A stretch of 64,000 nucleotides of DNA from Rotaria sp. Silwood1 (taxonomy: Eukaryota; Rotifera; Eurotatoria; Philodinida; Philodinidae), in NCBI GenBank assembly GCA_905250075.1, contig CAJNOP010000026.1:503193-567192 (forward strand), in the 5' to 3' direction. Below, in pieces: positions 23,201-33,751 of this stretch. Both the position numbers and the translations under genes were made by a program. The notes under the pieces are model-generated. The model saw nothing but the letters and a program-made list of their open reading frames with translations, made no database searches and was not told where the DNA came from. Each line of letters starts with the position of its first letter. Within the stretch, counting starts at the first letter, position 1.

Positions 23201-26177
23201 CAAGTTATACAATTATGGAACAATTACGACAAGAACAATTTTTTTTAATTCCTATTAAATTTGTTATTATATTTGTTTTTTTAACTTTATTCACGGGAAT
23301 TTTAGGAATATTTGTTACATTAACTACACTATTAAATTTTAGTACTTGTATAGCTATATTTACTTTATTAAATTATAAATTAACAATTGAAAATATATCT
23401 TATTTTGTTATTACACTTATTTTTTGTTCACAATATTCAATACTTTATTCAATTAGGTAATAGTTATTCTTTATTATATTAGTCAAAATTATGAGTACAC
23501 TCATGTATTCATAGAAATTCGATTCATTTTGTATTAAAATTTGACTTGTCATCAGATGTTTAGAGATGAGAATAAATAATTTTACTTTTTCCTCAGGACT
23601 GGAGATTTGGAAAAACATGAGAAAAAAAAAACTTGTCATAATCGGAGTTAAACATGAAATAAATTATTGTATAAATATCATATCAATCAAAACATATTTC
23701 ACGTATAATGACTAAGAAAAGTCTAAGTCGCTGACTAAAAAAATAAAAAAGAGAAAAACGAGTATTAAAGAATTTTTTTTAGATATGACACGAATAAATT
23801 TTACAATCGTTTTCCCTAAAACAGGACTCCTACCAGAAAGACTAAAATCACCGGGGTCACTAGAAAAGAAGTTACTACTGGTCATTGCCAGTATGTCTTA
23901 CACATTTCTTGGCTTTTTTTATCTCATAGAGAATGTGTCATGAAACTTGTTTGACAGTTGACTATATCATATACTATTATTTACAGATGGGATAGTACAA
24001 CACCTCATTAGTCTCGTATCGATATGGATTTCAGATTGGTTTCATTTCTCATTAACAAGACGAGGACCAAAAGGATTTGGTCCGACTCATCTCTAATCAG
24101 AATAAAGTTCGTTGCATATGGTACATATTTGTGATTCTTCCTGTATAATCAACATAGAAAAGATCTACGGTTAAAAGACATCTTTTGGTAACTGTTAAAA
24201 TATCCTAGCAGAAATAAGTCTCACTCTCTATAAATATTTAAGAATATTTTTTCAACTGTGTGCATAATATCTATTATTTTCTATTTCACACAATTCGAGA
24301 ATATTAGTTAATTAGATATCAAAATAACTCCTAGCCCCAAGTGTCACTAAATACTTATGTATTTGAAGGTGTTCGCACATATTTATATTTCAGTACTCAA
24401 TGATTTAGATACTCTGAACGGGTTATAGGAATTTCGGCCCAGAATTTTTGACCATCACCCTCACATCCTCACTTCGTCCGGAAGATAGTTAGGCTCTGGG
24501 CCGAAATTCCGGTCTCTCCTCTGAACTTCCGACATTCGCTAGAATAGCAATCTAGAAAAAAAAAAGAATGATCTCAAAATCCTATTTTAATCTATGTATT
24601 ACATTTAACAGCAAAATTAAAAGCTTAGAAACGTTTCGCATATAATTGCAACTAATCCTCAATTTTCGAAAACATTCAAAATATATCTCTATAATAAATA
24701 TTATAATAACATAGTTATTAACATGTATAATTCTTGCAAAATATAAGAATAGATTTTTTTTATATATCAGTTCCTTCAAAGTTCGAGTCGAATCATAAAA
24801 TTGTAATTTTTTTCAGTCTTTTTTAAATATTACTTGTTAATCGTATTTATAAATATTTAAATGAAAACAATCAATTCTAGAAAATACCTATCCTAAAATT
24901 TGATTATTTCAAAATTAAGTCTAATATTAATAATAACAACAAAAAAGATATTTTTTTCTTTTTTTTTTTTAAATATTTTTAGTTACAAATTAGCACCAAC
25001 ATTTTTTTTTCAACGTGAAAATCGTACAATGCATTCACTTAATCAATTATGTACTACATTATTTCAATATACACTTTCAATAATAATAATTTGTAGTCCA
25101 TGTTTATTTTCTTCATTACCATATTTATCAAAATTAGCTATGATTTATATAATATCATCTTTAATTAGTTTTATTTATTCAACACTTTTTCTTCAATCAC
25201 TTCTTTGTTTTTTTGGTCCAGCTGAACAATCATGTTTTCTTATTCGATGGCGTTTAACATTTTCACGTAATTCAAATACACATACTTCTAATAATACTGA
25301 TACATTATTACGAAATACATCGAATAGTGTTACACGACGACATCATCGTACATCAACATCATCTTATTTTGCTTCATCATATTTTTCACAAATATTTACA
25401 AATTCAACTTATTTTGAAAGTGAATATGGTGGTGTAAATGAAAACTTAACAATGTCATCACGACGACGTGAAAGTTCACGTAATCATTCAACATCATATT
25501 TAATAAAACGTGGTTCATTATTAACAGGAGAATTAATTGAATTATATACACCACGTGCTAGTCTTTCACCACATCCTCATAATTTTAGTTCTCATCGTCA
25601 TACTAGACAATCATCAGTAGTACGTGGTATTCCATCATCTACACCAGTACGACCACTTTATGTATCTCCATCAATATCACCTTATTCACAATTAAGTATA
25701 CATTCACAAGGTGCTATTCGACCACGTTCACCATCTCCACATATTGTTCGACCATCCCGATCACCATCTCCTCATATTGTTCAATCGTCACGATCACCAT
25801 CTCCTCATATTGTTCAACCGTCACGATCACCATCACCACATTCATTTGTACCATCAACACCGATAACAGCAAGTGCTCTTCGACCATGTTATTCAGCACC
25901 TCGTCTTCATGCACCAGTACATCGAACACAAACAACAAATATTAAACAAAATGATACACTTTTTGAAGAAACTCCTGAATCAATGGAAAAGCGAAAACAA
26001 AAAACGGTTACGATTATTCAACGACAAAATGCTGTATCATCAAAAGATGATATTGAACAATCATCAACGATCACAAATCCACAATTATCAGCTGCTGCAC
26101 GACGAAGTATATTAAAAGAAACAGCAATTGAATCGGATGATGGGCCTGTTTGGCTTAAACGGTCAAATAGTAGTTAG
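17235..26177 (+). CDS. Dispatched-like RND-family membrane protein, divergent
   Basis: Eight exons give about 1277 residues: 17235-17453, 17518-17625, 17821-17905, 17974-18132, 18298-19077, 20232-20799, 22737-23456 and 24983-26177. After the first transmembrane segment comes GFQAHGTKVSDEYRKL, matching the Dispatched GFEPRGT motif. A cysteine-rich extracellular loop follows, then a sterol-sensing-type cluster of five membrane segments (residues of about 315-450), a second large loop, and a second membrane cluster (from about residue 810). The cytosolic tail after CFFGPAEQ is Ser/Pro/Arg-rich. Dispatched exports lipid-modified Hedgehog. The usual TM4 GxxDD motif reads FILIDSYLW (one Asp, about residue 370), and the TM10 equivalent, LIFCSQYSILYS, has none, so proton-coupled transport is doubtful. 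The start codon is uncertain. It could be a Patched/NPC relative, but the GFxxxGT block favours Dispatched. Confidence 0.72.
19316..19413. repeat. 45-bp tandem duplication
   Basis: Two perfect consecutive copies of a 45-bp unit start at 19316 and 19361, followed by 7 bp of a third. The unit contains GAAACGGTCCGAATGAAATC. It lies in a Dispatched-like intron. Perfect identity indicates a recent event. Confidence 0.9.
20891..21098. mobile_element. hAT-like MITE, 208 bp
   Basis: Terminal inverted repeats CAGTGGTGTAGCCAGG (left) and CCTGACTACGTCACTG (right) agree at 13 of 16 positions. They are flanked by an 8-bp target duplication, ATTAGAGC on the left and ATCAGAGC on the right (one mismatch), the size made by hAT transposases. 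The interior has no coding frame and repeats a GGGCAATAACT motif. Inserted in a Dispatched-like intron. Confidence 0.8.
22104..22505. repeat. Interspersed repeat family R1, copy 2 (Dispatched-like intron)
   Basis: Shares TTCGAATTTCAACTTGAAAC, then GATGTATATGAGCGATAT, TATAGTTGTATCTCAGGTGACAAG-like text and a GCAGACTATTTATAGCTCAT block with the copies in the HEATR4, RWDD4 and UNC45 introns. No terminal repeats were identified. Confidence 0.6.
24428..24510. mobile_element. Short GC-rich foldback element
   Basis: A perfect 16-bp inverted repeat, GGAATTTCGGCCCAGA at 24428 and its complement at 24495-24510, encloses about 50 bp. The block is much richer in G+C than the surrounding intron. Likely a tiny non-autonomous DNA element or a conserved hairpin; no target duplication was clear. 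Confidence 0.55.
25725..25856 (+). repeat. Four 33-bp coding repeats (RSPSPHIVQPS)
   Basis: Within the Dispatched-like tail, the 11-residue unit RSPSPHIVRPS / RSPSPHIVQSS / RSPSPHIVQPS / RSPSPHSFVPS occurs four times in frame. RSPSP units are typical of proline-directed phosphorylation sites. Confidence 0.9.
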
Positions 26178-26333
26178 ATTTTATTAGTTATGACTATCAA
26201 CCGTTAGATTATAAGTTTCATCAATTGTTTGTTTCTTTTTTTTCATATGAACATTATTCTAGTCGTAATCACATGTTGTTATTATTTCTGTGTGCGTGTG
26301 CATGATCATTTTTTATCAGATAATGATTAATTC

Positions 26334-26372
<39 letters not shown>

Positions 26373-27578
26373 GTAGGTGAAACATAGACATAATTTTCAA
26401 TTTATTCATTTCAGAACGATTCTCTAAACTCTTTTTTTTTGCTATCTAGGTTAATATCATATATACGTTCTAGATGTGAGCATGTTATTTTGTTTCGTTT
26501 TTTTTGTTTGCTTATTTGTACGGTCGTTTTTTTGCGAAAAACTGGGAAATAAAAAAAAATAATACTTTCTTAAATTCTTTTATACAATGACGTCATTCAC
26601 AGTTCAAAGAAATCTTTACGCCTTAAGTCTATGCAGCAAGTTATTAATAACAATCCCCAGAGCGAATAGCGTCTATGAAATTTAATGAGTGAAACTATTT
26701 TATTTAAAAGTTCGCAAAGGACATTTAGATATATTTATCATAGATGTTGGCCTATTTATATCTGAATAGTGCGAATACTAAATATAGTAACTCGTAAATC
26801 CCATGTGTGTTTTATGTTTCAGGAAAAAAAGTATAATTGGTGAACTCGATTAAGAACTTTCGAATTTTGATGTCATCATATTTTTACTCTGCTTATTATT
26901 GAATAGATTATATTAGTAATGATATGATGAATGAAATTATTCAGCGATTTTTATATTTATTAAAATGACTATGTATTAGATTAGTAAAAATTTTGTATTT
27001 TACTGTTATCTTTTCTCGTGATGTACAATAGAAATTTCAATGTGACCTGTTTTCTAGTCATTAGTGAACATCATTATCAACTTTGAAAATCTTCATTAGC
27101 CTTTTTCATTGATAACCTATAATCTTTTCTTATAGGATCTAAAAGTAGATCTCATATAATTATTGAAATACTAATCCAAATTGATGTGTAATGAAAATTT
27201 TATAAATTTTGCCTGCTCTGTCTCTTTTGTGTCTCATTCATGGTACAAAGCATATTCCCCACTTATGTAGGCGTTTTTAGTATATCTTATTCATGTGACA
27301 TCATGCAGATTATTTTTAGTTCGATATTTCAATAAATTATTCATTATGAATGAATCATATGAAACAATTGAATGATAACTTATATTCAAACATGATCACA
27401 AAGAAAAACAGCGTGTTACTATGCGATATCGTAATATTTCTCGCATTCATATAAATATACTGGATTTATTGTTTTAACAATTCGCTTGACTATATCATAA
27501 TATAAATACAGAATAAAATGAATCAATATTTTTTTGTAATTAAATTTTTATGAAAAATCAAAAAAAGAAAAAGAAAAC
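26178..27578. other. Intergenic region with TA microsatellite
   Basis: The 3' sides of the Dispatched-like gene and the EF-hand gene face each other here. It contains a (TA)n run of about 30 bp at 26338-26370. No coding exons are seen. Confidence 0.6.
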
Positions 27579-28648
27579 TTATGCTTTTGTTGATGCAACG
27601 GCAGTCATCAATTGTTTGATGATGCTCATTAATGCAATAAAATCACGGAATTGAAGTGTACCATCATGATTTGAATCAATCATGTCAAACAATGTTTGAC
27701 CTACATATTTACTAAGAAAACCAAGACCCATCTCTTCAAGCATTATCTGAACATCTTCAACTGTAATTTTTCTATCACCATTTTTATCTAATGTTTTCCA
27801 CTAAATAAAAAATAAACAAGAACAAATATAGATGAATTGAAATAAATAAGATTGAAACTTACAAGAAAATACATTTGTTTAACATTTCCAAACATTCCAA
27901 CATTAGTTTCAACATTAGTAGAAGGTTTGATTTCATTTGAAACATCATAGCCATGTTCAGAGAGTACTTTTTCAGCAGCATTCAAATAACTATTTAATCG
28001 ACCTTTAGAAGTGTTTGCTTTTCCAATTGGTTCATGCATATCTTTAGGTATTAAACTGTGTAACCACTCCGCTAAAGACTTTGGTGGTGGTTGTTCACCA
28101 AGACTTTTTGACCAATCGTTAAGCCAAGTTCCGAGATTACCAGTTACAACAGTATCATCACTAGAAGTATTGATTGCTTTTGATGCAGTATTGTCCGTAG
28201 AAGGATGCATACCACTAGGTATCATACCTTGCATCCAAGTGTTGAGATCTGTTGGTTGTTGTTTTTGTGGTTCTTGTTGTTTAGGTAAAGGTGGTTGAAT
28301 TGGATCATCTAAACGAGGTCTTAAACCATGAATCCAACCTTGAATATCAGTCGGTAATTGCTCTTGTTTTTGTTGTTGTTCTTCAGGTATTGTCGATTGA
28401 ATAGGAGCATCCAAACGAGGTCGTAAACCTATGATCCAATTACGAATACCCGTTGAGGGAACTATTTGATCATCATTATGGGCAATATTTCTATCAGACT
28501 GTTCGAATTCTTCCATTAATAATTCTTCTGTTTCTTGATGAAAATGCTTTACATATTCTGGAACATCAGAAATACCTGCATTAGCAAGCATACGATTAAG
28601 TACACCATTATTAATATCTTGTTGAGTTAGATTTGCTAATTTTTCCAT
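27579..28648 (-). CDS. EF-hand protein with tryptophan repeats (paralogue A)
   Basis: Two exons, 27863-28648 and 27579-27800, give 335 residues. The start at 28648 (MEKLANLTQQD) is chosen because it aligns with the paralogue at 29819; an in-frame ATG at 28705 would add 19 residues. The N-terminal block NNGVLNRMLANAGISDV matches the neighbour. Residues of about 68-205 carry five W-centred units: RNWIIGLRPRL, QGWIHGLRPRL, NTWMQGMIPSG, GTWLNDWSKSL and AEWLHSLIPKD, separated by Pro/Gln linkers. The C-terminus has a pair of EF-hands, DKNGDRKITVED and DSNHDGTLQFRD. Both loops end in Asp at position 12, where Glu is usual. Probably a cytosolic divalent-cation-binding protein with no signal peptide or membrane segment. 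I do not recognise the family. Confidence 0.85.
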
Positions 28649-28987
28649 TTGTTTATTAACAACACTATCGTATAAAACAATCGAGGTTGATATATATATA
28701 TACATATATATATGCTCGTGTGTGTATACTCGCCTACTTTATAGAGAAAGATAAGGAGTTGTGCATCATCACATTATCTGACGTCATGAAAGAGAAGAAA
28801 ACGAACATAATATGACAGTCACTTAGTCAGAGTTTCGATGAATCACAATTCTATATTGTCTACGATGAATGTTTTTTATTCATGAGAAAAAATGCAATAA
28901 CGACGTATAAAAGTTAAGTATTGTATGATTAAAGATATGATGAATAAAAAGAAAAAGTGTCAATGTTTAATTTTCGATCAAGAACAT
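28649..28987. promoter_or_regulatory. Spacer between EF-hand paralogues
   Basis: A 339-bp spacer carrying the presumed promoter of paralogue A. It has a TATATATATA run near 28690-28715 close to the start codon. No coding sequence is seen. Confidence 0.35.
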
Positions 28988-29819
28988 CTATTTCGGTATT
29001 CCACCAGATTGACTGGTTAGTTTATTTAAAAGAGTAACCAATGCCATGAGATCAGTAAAGTCAAGTGAACCATTATGATTTTGATCAACTGCTTGAAATA
29101 AAGCTTTAGATAAATCTAAATAAATAAAATAAACTAAAAATTAATTATAATAAATAAAAACATACATGGTGAAACAAAGCCAAGTCCCATTTCTTGAAGA
29201 TAAATTTCAATATCTTCAGCTGTTATTTTTCCATCACCATTTTTATCGAATTGTTTATACAGACCATACATTTTTTGAGCATTTTGATATGTTGAACCTA
29301 AATAAATAGTGTTTAAACATCGTAATTTTTTTGTTCAAATCTTTAGTTCTTTCATACTCATATTGTCGAGAAAACCACCACCACCGCCACCACTCTGGCC
29401 CTTATCACCTGAAAACATTTTATATGCTTTCATTGCACCTTGAATCATATCAAGATTATCATTTCCACTACTTTCGTCTTCACCATGACCACCACCACCA
29501 CCACCACTAGTAAACTAAACAGGTGAAAATTATGATTATTTTAATAAAAAGAAAATCTCTTTTTTTCGAATACTTTATTTAAGAGTGAACTTCCCATCGA
29601 GAATAGACTTGCTTTTTGAGTTGATACACTACGAATTGATGTATCTTCATCTTCATCTTCATCATTACCACTATGATGACGTTGATCGTCAGGTTCACGA
29701 TTAGCTTCGCTTCGAAATTCTTTAACAAATGAACCAACATCATCAATACCTGCTTCTTCTAACATATTATTTAGCATTCCACTTTGAAGTTCTTCAGGAC
29801 CAAAATGAGATATAGCCAT
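28988..29819 (-). CDS. EF-hand protein (paralogue B)
   Basis: Four exons, 29574-29819, 29358-29514, 29166-29297 and 28988-29115, give 220 residues. The N-terminus MAISHFGPEELQSGMLNNML aligns with paralogue A, followed by an acidic run (DEDEDED) and two glycine runs around MIQGAMKAYKMFSGDKG. The C-terminal EF-hand pair is DKNGDGKITAED and DQNHNGSLDFTD; both again have Asp at loop position 12. The first EF-hand is followed by EMGLGFVSP, matching EMGLGFLSK in A. It lies directly upstream of A on the same strand, so the pair arose by tandem duplication; B lacks the tryptophan repeats. No signal peptide. Exact role unknown. Confidence 0.87.
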
Positions 29820-32800
29820 TGTCTAAAATTTTAATCTGAAAATAAGAAGAACATGAAATAAGATGTATGTATTAATCCAAACAAAAACAACGTACACAAA
29901 AGAAAAACAGAACAAGCTAAAAAAAACATCATGTTTATCTATATGCTGTTTTTTTTTATTCTGTATTTATTTGCCGAAGCACATGATCTGAGTTATTTTT
30001 AAAGGTGCGACGTACCTTTTTTTTCTTTTTTGGGCTTTTACGTAGACTAAAGATGAAAATAAAAACAAAAATCAATAAGTATTCGTATCCTATGGAACCA
30101 TTTGATATGATGTTATGCATTAGATGAATGTTTATTTGGAAGTTATTATTGAAGGAATGTGTCTGGAATGGATTTTATATTCAAAATGATTCATGAGACA
30201 CATGCTTAAATATCATCCCATACTTAACCAATGATTTTCGATAAAAGAAAGAAAAACAAAACTGCGACAGAGCAAAATCATCTCAAACAACGTACAATGG
30301 TGAGTAGTCAATAATGATACGCATGTTTCAATTGACTAAGCAAATACTTTCATGTACGAATTTCATGTATTTCAATGAATGGAGATGATCACATGTTTAA
30401 TCTCCGTCGCTTGCATAAAAACTTTTCAAATTTGCCATGAAATAATAATCGAATGTCATGTCATTTTTTTCTCAAACACAAAACTAAAAGAAATGTTGAA
30501 GTATAATCGTGCCATGATAGACATCAGGTAGAGAGCATTGATCTCATAATTTCATATCTGAATGATTATGTAAAAGAATTAGGTGAAATATGTTTCAAAA
30601 GAAATAAAATTAAACTGCCATCCTGTAACCAGCAGTAACAGCTATATCGTATTTAATGTTTTAATTTCGTAGGGGTCTCACTAGTAGCTTGTTTACACAA
30701 CCGTCTATTAAAATTAGATTATTTAAAAAAAAAAACTTTTTTCAATTCAAGTATTTATTGATATAATACTTTTTCAATGTAGAATCCTATACATGTTTTG
30801 TCTTTTAATAATAAGAATATATAAACCGAAGATTGAATTATACATTTAATAAAAGTTAACATGTTGGTTTCTAATTTAATTTTTTAAAAAGAAAATTAAA
30901 CAAATTATATCTTTTCTTATTTCTATTTACATTGTGAGACCACAAATCGTTGAAAAAATGCTTTTGTAAATAAGAGGATGATATTATGAGTTCTCTTGAA
31001 AAATCTGTTAAAGCATTCTGTAGTATTGTTTTACACACTTTTAAACGAATATCTTGATATGAAATCTAAGAATTCATAAGAGAAAAATTCAAACATTTGC
31101 ATAATGAAAATGTTTCATGATGTTATTTATATTCGAGTGTTGAGAGTAAAACAAAACTACAACACAAAATATATACATGTAAATTTCATATTAATACCAC
31201 GTTGTAGTTTTATTTCCTCAGCTAAGATTCTATGTTGAAAATTCTCAATCTCAAAATACATAGTTATAAATTGACAAGATAAATTTTGTGTAAACATACT
31301 AATTGATCCTTATTTCTTTCTATTATAATTTGTATCTATAAAACATCTTCAATCAATGATAATTGTCACAATACCAAAATACATATATATGTTTATTGAA
31401 TGGAATAGAGCACATATACATCTATTAAATATCTTTTATGACATAGAGATTATTTTTTTTCAAATGTTACTAATCGAAGTACAAAAATATGTAAAGTGTT
31501 AAAATGATTATTGATACAATTATAGTATCCAAATAGAATAACTTTAACTCAATGGTTCTAAGGCCAAGAAGAGAAACTATTTCCATTAGCTGCACAAAAA
31601 CTCTTATCAACAGAATAGATACATTTATGATACAAACAAAAACATTCATATTCATAGTAAAAAAAAAATATATATAACTATTCATTTCAACAGAAAGATT
31701 TTTTTATGTCTATAAATAAGAAAAATATTTCTAAACAATATGCATTAAATACATATTTTTATACGAATTACTTGTTATTATGTATATATACTATTCGCAT
31801 TTGCCTTAGAATGCAAATAAGATATTTCAAGAAAAACACAGATATATATATATGGGAAGAGTACAAATAATACAGATATAATCTCAATTATGTGTCAATG
31901 CTCAAGGGTATTTCGTAATTTTTTCAGAACTTTTTAAGAAATTTGAAGTATAATTGCTTTTAGAATCAGAATTTTCATGCAAAAAGATTATTTCTAAAGT
32001 TGTTTATTCTATACGAATTATCCGATACATACCATGTTTTGTTTTGTCAATCTTTTAACTTATGAATCAATCTTATTGAAATATCTTCGTGGAAAATTCT
32101 ATTCACTATATACTTGACATACTTCTAAATGATTTAAAAAAATGTATTCGATCTTTACTTAATCCTCTTAATTCTTACATGAAAATCTTCGACGATGAGA
32201 CATCATTTATTTTGTTGTCATTGATGAAATTTGATGATTCAGATTACTGAATGATTAGGTGAAAATTGAGTACACCTACTTGTAGAGTAGCATAAAAATT
32301 TATTTTTCATGCTTCAATGCAGTTTTTAATTTGTAGTAGTAAATGATTCATTGAGATACCTGTTTTGTACAAACGTATCATTGGATATTCGATTCTCCTA
32401 TGAGAAAAAGCTACGTAATAGGTTTATAGGTTTTTAGTTTTATGTTCAAAACACATACCAGGAAGAACAATGTCAATATTTGATGTTGAAAAACCGAGAA
32501 TGGATTGATTATAATAGTGTACCCAGGAGATCATGGGTAATAGAAGAGTGTCCTATAATCTTAGCAGAGATCCATATAATATAATGTCGATGGTTGTAAT
32601 TGATACGTTTTTCTTTCTTTTTATGGTAGGGCGACATCCGGTCTAGCTGACCCTTAATTGACAACACAAGAAAACACTTTTTCTGTTTCAAATATTATTA
32701 TTAATCTGCTGTAAGAAAAAAAAGTTGTCAACTATTTCGGAAATAGATAAATGGCTATCATCATTACCAAAGCAATGCAATAATCCATTCTCATAGTATA

Positions 32801-33435
32801 GTTGTATAATAAACTTATATCATTCTTTGAAATAGATACTTATAAATAAATAAAAGAAAAACAGAACACATAATTATTACAATGACAAATTAGTTTCATA
32901 TAAGAATATGTTTGTGAAGTGAAGTGCTCGTATTTTTATGCTTCTTCACTATGCATTTTATGGTAAATGTTTTGCAAAGTTTATAAGAAAAACAATTTCG
33001 TTGGCATTGAGACGTATATGCAATACTAATTGTGATTAAATTTTAATTATTTAATCTTTTGCTTTGTAAATAACATTGTGAAACTTTTGTTTAGTGATAA
33101 AAAAAAAGAATCATGAAAAATACAGATTACAATTAAATGTTTAATAAATTTTTCATAGACTCAAGTGAAATCCTACAGCGTATTGGTGTAAACAAAAATG
33201 TAACAAAAATTGAATGAAGTACAAAATGAATTTCATAATATAATCAAGGTTTATTTTTGGGTTTCAAATAAGAATGTAAAAAAAAAAAACATCTTATGGA
33301 TTATATCAAGTGTATAAAAAAAAGTGATACAATACAGAGAAACTGACAGTACACATTACACAAACATCTATTCGAATGATACAATTCAATCAATTTATTC
33401 ATAGATATATATATATAGGATAAAAGAATTTTATT
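29820..33435. other. Gene-free region, 3.6 kb
   Basis: AT-rich sequence with scattered poly-A/T tracts and short TA runs near 31380, 31665, 31845 and 33410. Open frames are short and unspliced, and none resembles a known protein. No RNA gene was recognised. Confidence 0.6.
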
Positions 33436-33751
33436 TTATTTTTGTTTCATTTTATGAATTCTTCGATTATCCTCTACATCCACTACAGATCGTTTTGCCT
33501 TAACAGATTGGATTTTATTCATTCTTGGTCGCCATTTTTTTGGACAAGCAAACCTGGCATGAAGTCGTTGATTAAAATCATTCGATACCAAATCTAATAA
33601 GATATATTTAAAAATTTCAAAAAAAAAAATCAAAATTATATTACTAACAAGTTCTGCATTCATCTTCTGTTAACGTTCCGAGTATTAAATGTCCATCAGT
33701 CATCATTACAACCAAGACAATCATAATAATTAGTCGAAAGTGAAACCACAT
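33436..33751 (-). CDS. Small secreted protein, CPKKWR family, copy 1
   Basis: Two exons, 33649-33751 and 33436-33593, give 86 residues, with a phase 1 intron of 55 bp. MWFHFRLIIMIVLVVMM is a signal peptide. The mature part begins near DGHLILGTLTEDECRTY and continues LVSNDFNQRLHARFACPKKW, ending in a Lys/Arg-rich tail (KAKRSVVDVED). Two cysteines are present (TEDEC and ACPKK). The exon sizes, phase and core residues match the gene at 36520-36857, which is strong evidence that this tiny gene is real. I recognise no known family; a secreted basic peptide or hormone-like ligand is possible, since KAKR resembles a dibasic processing site, but this is a guess. Confidence 0.8.
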
